Source: Macrococcus bovicus (GTDB lineage Bacteria; Bacillota; Bacilli; Staphylococcales; Staphylococcaceae). From it: DNA of 64,000 nt. This document shows positions 57,350 through 64,000 of this stretch, in pieces (position 1 is the first letter of the stretch; every line of letters begins with the position of its first letter). The DNA is taken from NCBI RefSeq assembly GCF_004359575.1, contig NZ_SCWF01000010.1, positions 1 to 64,000 of the forward strand. Reading direction: 5' to 3'. The position numbers and the translations under genes are program-made. The notes beneath the pieces are model-generated. The model worked only from the letters and a program-made list of their open reading frames with translations, was not told where the DNA came from and searched no databases.

Positions 57350-58080
57350 TCAAGCGGGGTGCGCTTTCTATAGACTTCATACATCAGAAGACTCGCTGCG
57401 ACAGAAGCATTTAAGCTGTTCACATGTCCGATCATCGGCAGATGGACCAGGAAATCACATTTATCTTTCACTAAACGGCTCATCCCTTCCCCTTCAGACC
57501 CTATGACAATAGCAAGCGGCATCCCTGCATCCATCTTGCGGTAGTCCACAGACTTCTTAGCGTCAGTACCGCAGACCCAGAATCCCGCTTCTTTCAGCCT
57601 GTCAATTGTCTGAGCAAGATTCGTCACCCGCATGACAGGGACGTGTTCAATCGCACCAGTTGATGCTTTAACGACCGTGGAATTAAGAGTGACTGAGCGG
57701 CGCTTCGGAATAATCACACCGTCCACACCGATCGCATCAGCAGTTCGTATGATAGAACCTAAATTATGCGGATCTTCCAGTCCGTCCAGAATCATCACAG
57801 TGGCTAGTTTCCCTTGCACCGTCTCGAGGAAATCCTCCAGCTCTGTGTATTCGTATGGTGAAATCTGCGCCGCGATACCTTGGTGCGGGACATCACTCAT
57901 CTGATCCAGCTTGCTTTTCGGGACTTGCTGCACCATGATTTTTCGTTCCTTCAAAATATCCAGAATCGGTTTAATCTGCTGTTTATTGATACCTTCTTGA
58001 ATATATACTTTATTGATCTCGCGGTCAGACTGTGCGGCGCTTTTGACTGCATGGCGACCTACGATGATATCCTCATTCAT
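57346..58080 (-). CDS. rlmB: 23S rRNA 2'-O-methyltransferase (RlmB/TrmH family)
   Basis: A 244-residue SpoU-family methyltransferase with an N-terminal RNA-binding substrate domain and a C-terminal trefoil-knot SAM domain. SpoU motifs: '[20 protein letters not shown]' near residues 97-116 (motif 1), '[12 protein letters not shown]' near 190-201 (motif 2) and '[20 protein letters not shown]' near 217-236 (motif 3). It methylates a 23S rRNA guanosine (G2251 in E. coli numbering, by family). Coupled by 4-base overlaps to mrnC and yacP. Confidence 0.9.
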   Translation of the reverse strand: MNEDIIVGRHAVKSAAQSDREINKVYIQEGINKQQIKPILDILKERKIMVQQVPKSKLDQMSDVPHQGIAAQISPYEYTELEDFLETVQGKLATVMILDGLEDPHNLGSIIRTADAIGVDGVIIPKRRSVTLNSTVVKASTGAIEHVPVMRVTNLAQTIDRLKEAGFWVCGTDAKKSVDYRKMDAGMPLAIVIGSEGEGMSRLVKDKCDFLVHLPMIGHVNSLNASVAASLLMYEVYRKRTPLE

Positions 58081-58478
58081 TTCGGTTCCCTCTCCTCGCA
58101 GAGTTCAACTATTTTATCAAGCAGAGCCTGAAGCCGTTCTTCTTCTCCTGAAAGTTTCAGGTAGCCGATCACCGCTTCAAGCGCTGTGCTTTTTTTATAA
58201 GTCAGAACATCTGTATTTTTAGCTTTCGTATGGCTCTTGGCATTCCGTCCTCGCATCAGGACGTCATGCTCCTCTTCCGTAAAATAGGCTTGCGCGACAA
58301 GGGCGTCAAATGTCTGCGCCTGGCTCTTTGCTGAGACGTAGAACGTCGATGCACGGTGCAATGTGTTCGGCTTCGCCTGCAGTTTCATGATGACATGTGT
58401 TCTGATATGCAGATCGAGCAGCGCATCGCCTAAGTAGGCTAGAGTGAGCGGATTGTAGAGATGTGCCTGATTAGCCAC
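58077..58478 (-). CDS. mrnC: Mini-ribonuclease III
   Basis: A 133-residue RNase III catalytic domain without a double-stranded-RNA-binding domain. The signature '[14 protein letters not shown]' near residues 14-27 carries the acidic site, and '[17 protein letters not shown]' near 102-118 is the second acidic motif. Mini-III trims 23S rRNA ends in Firmicutes. Start overlaps the cysS stop by 8 bases, and its stop overlaps rlmB by 4 bases. Confidence 0.92.
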   Translation of the reverse strand: MANQAHLYNPLTLAYLGDALLDLHIRTHVIMKLQAKPNTLHRASTFYVSAKSQAQTFDALVAQAYFTEEEHDVLMRGRNAKSHTKAKNTDVLTYKKSTALEAVIGYLKLSGEEERLQALLDKIVELCEEREPK

Positions 58479-59865
58479 GACGGAATCTCACGCCTTGCGC
58501 AGTATCTTCAAGAATAATGTTCTGGTCTTTAAGCAAGTCACGGATCTCATCAGCACGGGCAAAGTCTTTATTTTTTCTTGCGAGCTGACGTTCTTCAATC
58601 AATGCTTCGATATCGGCATCGAGGAGTTCCTCTTTTTTATCGAGTGTCACTCCAAGCACGTCACTGATAGCCTCAAACACTTCAATGAAACGGCTGATGA
58701 CGGCTTGATCTGTAGTCGTACGCTTGTTATAGACATTCGCGAGCTTCGCAAGCTCATACCAGCTTGTCACTGCATTGGCTGTATTGAAATCATCGTCCAT
58801 CGCCTCTTCAAAACGTGCCAGAATCTGATTGATGTCATCAATGACGGGCTGATCATCCGCGATATCAACAGACATCGCCTGGCGTTCTTTCAGTGCCTGA
58901 TAAGCATGCTGAATACGCTCAAGCCCTGCTTTCGCACTGGCTACTAGATCCATATTATAGTTGATCGGGTTGCGGTAATGAACGCTGATCATAAAGAATC
59001 TGAGGACATCTGGATCCACTTCTTTGATGATATCGTGCACCAGGATGAAGTTGCCGAGTGACTTACTCATCTTCTCGTTATCAATATTGATGAAGCCGTT
59101 ATGCATCCAGTAGCGGGCAAATGTTTGATCGTTATGGGCTTCTGACTGTGCGATTTCATTCTCGTGGTGCGGGAAGGCAAGGTCACTGCCGCCTGCGTGG
59201 ATGTCAATCGTATCTCCGAGCATCTTGCGTGCCATAACTGAACATTCGATATGCCAGCCTGGCCGTCCTTCTCCCCATGGACTCTTCCATTTGATTTCGC
59301 CTGGTTTAGCCGCTTTCCATAACGCAAAATCAAGTGCGTTATCTTTCAGTTCACCTTGCTGAATACGTGCACCGACCTTCAGTTCATCGATAGACTGCTG
59401 GCTCAGTTTACCGTAGCCGTCGAACTTTCTCGTACGGAAGTAGACGTCACCTCCACTTTCATAAGCGTAGCCTTTGTCAATGAGTGTTTCGATGAAGACG
59501 ATGATATCATCCATATGATCCATCACTCGTGGATGTGATGTCGCCGGTTTGCAGTTCAATGCCTGTGTATCCTCAAAGTAAGCTTCGATAAAACGATCAG
59601 CGACTTCAGGAACCGTTGAACCGAGCTCTTTCGCTGCTTTGATCAGTTTATCGTCAACATCTGTGAAGTTTGAAACATAATTGACCTCATAACCCTTATA
59701 TTCAAAGTAACGACGGACTACGTCAAAACTGATAGCAGGCCGCGCATTACCGATATGAATATAGTTGTATACTGTCGGACCGCAGACATACATCTTCACT
59801 TTACCCTCTTCCAGAGGCACGAACGGTTCCTTCTTACGTGTCAGCGTATTATATAATGTAATCAT
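58471..59865 (-). CDS. cysS: Cysteinyl-tRNA synthetase
   Basis: A 464-residue class Ia synthetase. The HIGH-like motif is 'YIHIGNARP' near residues 34-42, zinc ligands include 'CGPTVYN' (Cys near 28), 'HIECSVMA' (Cys near 208) and His '[13 protein letters not shown]' near 231-243, and the KMSKS loop is 'KMSKSLGNF' near 266-274. Length is that of staphylococcal CysS. The ATG at 59865 follows GGAGAG; the longer frame is rejected by comparison. It overlaps the cysE end by 17 bases and is under the cysteine T-box. Confidence 0.96.
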   Translation of the reverse strand: MITLYNTLTRKKEPFVPLEEGKVKMYVCGPTVYNYIHIGNARPAISFDVVRRYFEYKGYEVNYVSNFTDVDDKLIKAAKELGSTVPEVADRFIEAYFEDTQALNCKPATSHPRVMDHMDDIIVFIETLIDKGYAYESGGDVYFRTRKFDGYGKLSQQSIDELKVGARIQQGELKDNALDFALWKAAKPGEIKWKSPWGEGRPGWHIECSVMARKMLGDTIDIHAGGSDLAFPHHENEIAQSEAHNDQTFARYWMHNGFINIDNEKMSKSLGNFILVHDIIKEVDPDVLRFFMISVHYRNPINYNMDLVASAKAGLERIQHAYQALKERQAMSVDIADDQPVIDDINQILARFEEAMDDDFNTANAVTSWYELAKLANVYNKRTTTDQAVISRFIEVFEAISDVLGVTLDKKEELLDADIEALIEERQLARKNKDFARADEIRDLLKDQNIILEDTAQGVRFRRG

Positions 59866-60490
59866 CAATAATCTCTCCATTCTTGACGCCATCAATATGA
59901 CGTTCCAGTTCTTTTAGTTTTTCATACAATGGATCCGGTAACTTCGTATGGTCAAAGCTCTTACCGACGCGTTTACCATGCTGTTTGACGATGTGACCCG
60001 GTATACCCACAACAGTGCTGTAATCCGGTACGTTCTTCAGGACAACGGAATTCGCACCGATATTGACATTATTGCCGACCTGAATATTGCCGAGCACCTT
60101 CGCACCAGCTGCTATCAACACATTATCGCCGATATCCGGATGCCGCTTTCCTGATTCTTTACCCGTTCCGCCGAGTGTGACACCCTGATAAATGGTCACA
60201 TTGTTGCCGATTGTGCAGGTCTCCCCGATCACAATGCCCATCCCATGGTCGATGAACAGACGACGTCCGATCTTCGCACCCGGGTGTATCTCTATACCAG
60301 TCATAAATCTTGAGATCTGACTGATGACCCGCGCAGAGAAAAAACGTTTTCTTTTATAAAGTTTGTGGGCTACTAAGTGCCACCACACGGCATGTAGACC
60401 TGAATACGTCAGGAACACTTCGAGGCTGCTTCTCGCTGCCGGATCCTGTTCAAATACCATCGCAATATCTTCTTTAATTCTTGCAAACAT
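59849..60490 (-). CDS. cysE: Serine O-acetyltransferase
   Basis: A 213-residue enzyme making O-acetylserine for cysteine synthesis. The N-terminal helical domain is followed by a left-handed beta-helix with '[20 protein letters not shown]' near residues 73-92 (catalytic His), '[20 protein letters not shown]' near 108-127 and '[20 protein letters not shown]' near 146-165. First gene after the T-box; the order cysE-cysS is conserved in Bacillus and staphylococci. Confidence 0.95.
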   Translation of the reverse strand: MFARIKEDIAMVFEQDPAARSSLEVFLTYSGLHAVWWHLVAHKLYKRKRFFSARVISQISRFMTGIEIHPGAKIGRRLFIDHGMGIVIGETCTIGNNVTIYQGVTLGGTGKESGKRHPDIGDNVLIAAGAKVLGNIQVGNNVNIGANSVVLKNVPDYSTVVGIPGHIVKQHGKRVGKSFDHTKLPDPLYEKLKELERHIDGVKNGEIIDDYII

Positions 60491-60511
60491 GATTCACCAT
60501 CCCCTTAAAAT

Positions 60512-60705
60512 AAAAAGACACCTCAGACGATTTAACGTCAGAGGTGTCTGTCATCAACACGGTTCCACTCTTCTTCAAATGGCAGAGCCATTCACTCATT
60601 TCAGTATGCAGTTAGTTAAGGAAGGTGCATTCAATCAATCCTGCCACGTCTTTTCACCAGCCAGACGCTCTCTACTGGACATTCATCATTTACTCTGTCT
60701 TCCTA
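60512..60705 (-). ncRNA. T-box leader, cysteine-specific
   Basis: On the minus strand, Stem I runs from about 60705; its specifier loop reads GAATGCACC, with TGC (Cys) as the specifier codon. The T-box sequence AAGAGTGGAACCGTG (60573 down to 60559) precedes a terminator with arms around CACCTC/GAGGTG (60516-60549) and a T5 tail. Uncharged tRNA-Cys should pair with the specifier and the T-box bulge, favour the antiterminator and turn on cysE-cysS and probably the genes behind them. This element fills the 226-base cysE-gltX gap. Confidence 0.93.
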
Positions 60706-60715
60706 TCTAATCGTT

Positions 60716-60745
60716 ATTATACTGTGTAAGGCTCAATACGTTCAA
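60716..60745 (-). promoter_or_regulatory. Sigma-A promoter of the cysE operon
   Basis: TTGAAC (60745-60740), 18 bases, TATAAT (60721-60716) on the minus strand. The -10 overlaps the gltX stop codon, so the T-box transcript starts right after gltX. Confidence 0.7.
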
Positions 60746-62171
60746 GTACTTTCTCTTTGCCCAGCAGTTCCATCGTATTCGGTAATTCCGGACCATGCGT
60801 CTGTCCGGAGACCACTACACGGATCGGCATAAATAAATTTTTACCTTTGATGCCGGTTTCTTTCTGAACTGCTTTAATGGCCGCTTTAATGGCTGCTGCG
60901 TCGAACGTTTCAAGTTCATTCAACTTCTCTTTTAAGGCACGCATGAGTTCGGGAACTTGTTCACCGTTTACGACTTCAGTCGCTTCGTCGTTCAGCTGTA
61001 ATTCATCTTTGAAGAACAGTTCAGACAGTTCAACGATTTCACCTGCATAGCTCATCTGCTGCTGATAAAGTTCCACTAAACTTTTAGCCCATCTCAGTTC
61101 TTCATCTGATGGATTCGCTGAGATAAGTCCTGCTTTTTGCATATGAGGCAGCGTCATGTCAAAGACTGTATCCAGATCCTTGTCCTTCATGTACTGGTTG
61201 TTGATCCAAGCAAGCTTCACTTTATCAAAGAAGGCAGGGGATTTGCTCAGACGGTGCTCATCAAACATTTCAATGAACTGCTCTTTAGAGAAAATCTCTT
61301 CTTCCCCGACTGGTGACCAGCCGAGCAGACCGATGAAGTTGAATAATGCTTCCGGCAGATAGCCGAGATCATGATACTGCTCAATGAACTGAATGATGGA
61401 GCCGTCTCGTTTAGATAATTTTTTACGTTCCTCATTGACGATTAAGGTCATATGGCCGAATGTCGGGATTTCATAACCAAGTGCCTCATAAATCATCATC
61501 TGTTTAGGGGTGTTGGAAATATGATCATCACCGCGGATGACATGCGAGATTTCCATGAAGTGGTCATCAATGGCCACCGCGAAATTATAAGTCGGAATGC
61601 CATCTTTCTTCACAATCACCCAGTCACCGATACCGTCAGATTCAAACGACACTTCCCCTTTGACCATATCATTGAATGTGTACGTCTTACCTTGCGGTAC
61701 ACGGAACCGGATACTTGGTTCGCGTCCTTCAGCGATAAAAGCTTCTTCCTGTTCTTTCGTTAAATGGGCGTGCTGTCCGCCGTAACGAGGCATCTCACCG
61801 CGTGCCTGCTGTTCTTCCCGTTCTGCTTCCAGCTCTTCAGCTGTCATATAGCAGCGGTACGCTTTATCTTCAGCAAGTAAATGCTCGACAATAGGATTGT
61901 AAATATGCGCGCGTTCAGACTGACGATAAGGCCCGTAGCCCCCATCTTTGTCGACTGATTCATCCCATTCAAGTCCTAACCATTTGAGATAGCGAAGCTG
62001 TGATTCCTCGCCGCCTTCTACATTACGAGCAGTATCAGTATCTTCAATACGGACGATGAAATCACCGCCATGATGTCTCGCAAATAAATAGTTGAACAAT
62101 GCTGTTCTCGCATTCCCGATATGCAGGAAGCCGGTTGGTGACGGTGCATATCTGACTCTTACTTTATCCAT
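60717..62171 (-). CDS. gltX: Glutamyl-tRNA synthetase
   Basis: A 484-residue class I synthetase. HIGH motif '[20 protein letters not shown]' near residues 11-30 and KMSKS-like '[12 protein letters not shown]' near 252-263 are intact. In Firmicutes it is usually non-discriminating, also charging tRNA-Gln for amidation. Normal length. Position between ispF and cysE is that of Bacillus. 15 bases separate it from the ispF stop. Confidence 0.97.
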   Translation of the reverse strand: MDKVRVRYAPSPTGFLHIGNARTALFNYLFARHHGGDFIVRIEDTDTARNVEGGEESQLRYLKWLGLEWDESVDKDGGYGPYRQSERAHIYNPIVEHLLAEDKAYRCYMTAEELEAEREEQQARGEMPRYGGQHAHLTKEQEEAFIAEGREPSIRFRVPQGKTYTFNDMVKGEVSFESDGIGDWVIVKKDGIPTYNFAVAIDDHFMEISHVIRGDDHISNTPKQMMIYEALGYEIPTFGHMTLIVNEERKKLSKRDGSIIQFIEQYHDLGYLPEALFNFIGLLGWSPVGEEEIFSKEQFIEMFDEHRLSKSPAFFDKVKLAWINNQYMKDKDLDTVFDMTLPHMQKAGLISANPSDEELRWAKSLVELYQQQMSYAGEIVELSELFFKDELQLNDEATEVVNGEQVPELMRALKEKLNELETFDAAAIKAAIKAVQKETGIKGKNLFMPIRVVVSGQTHGPELPNTMELLGKEKVLERIEPYTV

Positions 62172-62186
62172 TTATGTCACTCCAAT

Positions 62187-62666
62187 TTAATTAGTCTGAT
62201 TCAATAATACCACAGCCTGCGCGGCAATTCCTTCTTCTCTGCCCAAGTAGCCCATCTTCTCGTTCGTAGTTGCTTTAATATTCACCTGAGTGATATCAAT
62301 CGCCAGCACGTCTGCAATAATCTGTCGCATCGTATCTATATGCGGACGGAATTTGGGTTTTTCAGCAATAATCGTCGCATCTATATTACCGATTGCGTAG
62401 CCTTTTTCTTTAACCGCTGTATAAGATTCCGCCAGCAATACCTTTGAATCCGCATCTTTAAATGCCATATCTGTATCCGGAAATAGTTTACCGATATCAC
62501 CGAGTGCTGCCGCACCGAGCATGGCATCTGTAATCGCATGAAGCAGCACATCTGCGTCACTGTGACCAAGCAGCCCTTTACTATGAGGGATTTCAAGCCC
62601 TCCGATAATCAGGCGACGTCCTTCTTGTAATTGATGTACGTCGTAACCAAATCCTATTCTGAACAT
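62187..62666 (-). CDS. ispF: 2-C-methyl-D-erythritol 2,4-cyclodiphosphate synthase
   Basis: A 159-residue MEP-pathway enzyme. The zinc site is 'GFGYDVHQL' (Asp, His near residues 9-11) and '[20 protein letters not shown]' (His near 43), with '[11 protein letters not shown]' near 58-68 and the C-terminal '[18 protein letters not shown]' nucleotide loop. It cyclises the CDP-ME-2-phosphate intermediate. Together with ispD it shows that isoprenoids are probably made by the non-mevalonate route, unlike S. aureus. Start overlaps the ispD end by 13 bases. Confidence 0.96.
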   Translation of the reverse strand: MFRIGFGYDVHQLQEGRRLIIGGLEIPHSKGLLGHSDADVLLHAITDAMLGAAALGDIGKLFPDTDMAFKDADSKVLLAESYTAVKEKGYAIGNIDATIIAEKPKFRPHIDTMRQIIADVLAIDITQVNIKATTNEKMGYLGREEGIAAQAVVLLNQTN

Positions 62667-63340
62667 TCTATCCCTCTTTTCTTCATGATGGCTTCAGCAA
62701 AATATAAATCTTCCGGTGTTGTTAATTTGATATTGTCATAATCGCTGACCACAACCGAAACCGGATGGCCGAGACGCTCAACTAGCGACGCATCATCGGT
62801 GCCGAGAAAGCCGTCGCGCTCTGCCTGGCTATAGGCTTCCATGAGCAAATCATATGCGAATGCCTGAGGTGTCTGAACCTGCCAGAGCGTCGTTCTATCC
62901 AGTGTGTGATCGATAATCAGATCATTGACGACTTTGATTGTATCTTTGACCTGGACAGCAGCGATGGCAGCCTTTCTCGCCAGAGCACCGTCATAGAGCT
63001 GAGTCAAGGTTTCATGTGAAACGAAGGGGCGCGCGGCATCATGCACCATGACAACCTCACAAGGGGGAATCGTCTTAAGCACATTATGAATGCTGTATTG
63101 ACGTTCACTGCCACCGACCACCAGCCCTTTCACTTTGGTAAATCCTTGAAGGATGGTCGTCAGTTCTGTCAGCTCTTCCTGACGTGCTGCCAGATAAATC
63201 GCATTACAGCTGGCATCCTGTTCAAATCGCGATACCGTATGAAAAATGATGGGGCGCTGGTTCAGTTCCAGCAGGACTTTGTTTTTGTCGCTGCCCATTC
63301 TTTTACCTTGCCCTGCTGCAGGAATGATAACTGTATACAT
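62654..63340 (-). CDS. ispD: 2-C-methyl-D-erythritol 4-phosphate cytidylyltransferase
   Basis: A 228-residue nucleotidyltransferase of the MEP pathway. The CTP-binding loop '[20 protein letters not shown]' near residues 6-25, '[14 protein letters not shown]' near 76-89, '[12 protein letters not shown]' near 98-109 and '[11 protein letters not shown]' near 155-165 follow the IspD pattern. TarI (CDP-ribitol synthesis) is related, but the companion ispF and the yacL-ispD-ispF order favour IspD. Its ATG overlaps the yacL stop (TAATG). Confidence 0.94.
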   Translation of the reverse strand: MYTVIIPAAGQGKRMGSDKNKVLLELNQRPIIFHTVSRFEQDASCNAIYLAARQEELTELTTILQGFTKVKGLVVGGSERQYSIHNVLKTIPPCEVVMVHDAARPFVSHETLTQLYDGALARKAAIAAVQVKDTIKVVNDLIIDHTLDRTTLWQVQTPQAFAYDLLMEAYSQAERDGFLGTDDASLVERLGHPVSVVVSDYDNIKLTTPEDLYFAEAIMKKRGIECSE

Positions 63341-64000
63341 TATTTGTCCGCTACTTTCTTTGTGAAAATGATTCGGCCTGAAGCGGTCTGAAGGACAGAC
63401 TGGACTTCTACCTGATGTTCTTCGCCGATATTCTGTTTCGCATGGTCGACGACTACCATCGTACCGTCTTCAAGATAACCGACACCTTGATTCTCTTCTT
63501 TACCTGACTTAGTAATCAGCAACTTGAATTGATCGCCTTGCTGCACAACCGGTTTGATCGCTTCTGAAAGGTCGTTGACGTTCAAAACTTTAATCCCTTG
63601 CACACGACAGACTTTATTTAAATTATAGTCCGTCGTGATAACGCTCGCCTTGGTCTCTGCTGCCATCCTCACGAGCAACTGATCGACTTCACGGATTTCC
63701 TTATGGCCCGGCACAATTTTAACCGGATGACCGGATTGACGCAGCGCCTCAAGAATATCCAATCCTCTCTGTCCTTTATCACGCTTAAGTCCATCGGTAG
63801 AGTCCGCGATAAGCTGCAGTTCATCAAGCACCCCTTGCGGCACAACAATAGTTCCATCCAGGAAACCACATTTGACAATCTCTAAAATGCGCCCGTCAAT
63901 AATAGCTGACGTATCGAGAAGTTTAGCACTGTCGTTCACTTTTCTCTTCTGTCCCTGTAAGCGCTCGGGCAGTACATTCTGAATCTCCTCACGCTTTTTG
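63340..64000 (-). CDS. yacL: PIN/TRAM-domain membrane protein YacL, C-terminal part
   Basis: The frame is open to the right edge, so the gene is truncated by the window and its 5' part, normally four membrane segments, is outside. About 220 codons are visible. A linker 'KKREEIQNVLPERLQGQKRK' leads into a PIN domain with 'KLLDTSAIIDGRI' (first acidic site), 'VLDELQLIADSTDGLKRDKG' and 'ITTDYNLNKVC', then a TRAM-like domain 'GYLEDGTMVVVDHAKQNIGE'. The internal GTG at 63939 is not the true start. Exact function is unsettled. Confidence 0.93.
   Translation of the reverse strand, partial: KKREEIQNVLPERLQGQKRKVNDSAKLLDTSAIIDGRILEIVKCGFLDGTIVVPQGVLDELQLIADSTDGLKRDKGQRGLDILEALRQSGHPVKIVPGHKEIREVDQLLVRMAAETKASVITTDYNLNKVCRVQGIKVLNVNDLSEAIKPVVQQGDQFKLLITKSGKEENQGVGYLEDGTMVVVDHAKQNIGEEHQVEVQSVLQTASGRIIFTKKVADK

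Overview
The window reads as chromosomal backbone of a low-to-moderate GC Firmicute of the family Staphylococcaceae. Gene order is close to Staphylococcus in several blocks: yacL to nusG, the rplKAJL-rpoBC-rpsLG-fusA-tuf block, tadA/deoxynucleoside kinases/HAD/ilvE, ung/pdxK, pta/lipL/hemQ and sstABCD. Three things set it apart from typical Staphylococcus aureus: ispD and ispF (non-mevalonate isoprenoid pathway) sit between yacL and gltX, the mvaK1-mvaD-mvaK2 genes that usually follow lipL are not there, and a Bacillus-type methionine-salvage operon lies upstream of ilvE. A Macrococcus-like organism is my best guess (inference; I could not run a search). I see no rRNA, tRNA, prophage, insertion sequence or CRISPR array.

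Layout. 1-9.5 kb: an alpha/beta-hydrolase-like protein and a bactofilin-like protein, a NUDIX hydrolase convergent with a CorA transporter, an iron ABC permease and lipoprotein behind argS, then ywhD and an HD phosphohydrolase. 9.5-14.1 kb: an uncharacterised ATP-grasp/acyltransferase pair, then pta-lipL-DUF1450, with hemQ divergent. 15-19.3 kb: a degraded small gene and the Fur-controlled sstABCD siderophore uptake operon. 19.4-28.5 kb: amino-acid permease, a 34-residue membrane peptide, ung region, pdxK, yojF-bshB2 (bacillithiol), folE2, maa, HAD-tadA and two deoxynucleoside kinases.

28.5-36 kb: HAD and ilvE, then the S-box-controlled methionine-salvage operon mtnK-mtnA-mtnW-mtnX-mtnB-mtnD. 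In its middle lies a fused remnant of a sugar-type ABC transporter: the lipoprotein N-terminus is joined to the permease C-terminus. 36-39.6 kb: three tandem M20 amidohydrolases.

39.7-56.1 kb: the translation/transcription core on the minus strand (tuf, fusA, rpsG, rpsL, ybxF, rpoC, rpoB, ybxB, rplL, rplJ, rplA, rplK, nusG, secE, rpmG) with several consensus sigma-A promoters, an L10 leader and an rplK leader. 56.1-64 kb: sigH, yacP, rlmB, mrnC, cysS, cysE under a cysteine T-box, then gltX, ispF, ispD and the 3' part of yacL, which runs off the right edge.

Functional links: iron acquisition (fecCD-like and sst), heme synthesis (hemQ), lipoate relay (lipL), bacillithiol, sulfur recycling (S-box mtn operon with ilvE as the likely last transaminase) and cysteine synthesis (T-box cysE-cysS). 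The best candidates for new biology are the ATP-grasp/acyltransferase pair, the deleted transporter inside the mtn operon, the 34-residue peptide, and a hydrolase whose nucleophile serine is glycine.
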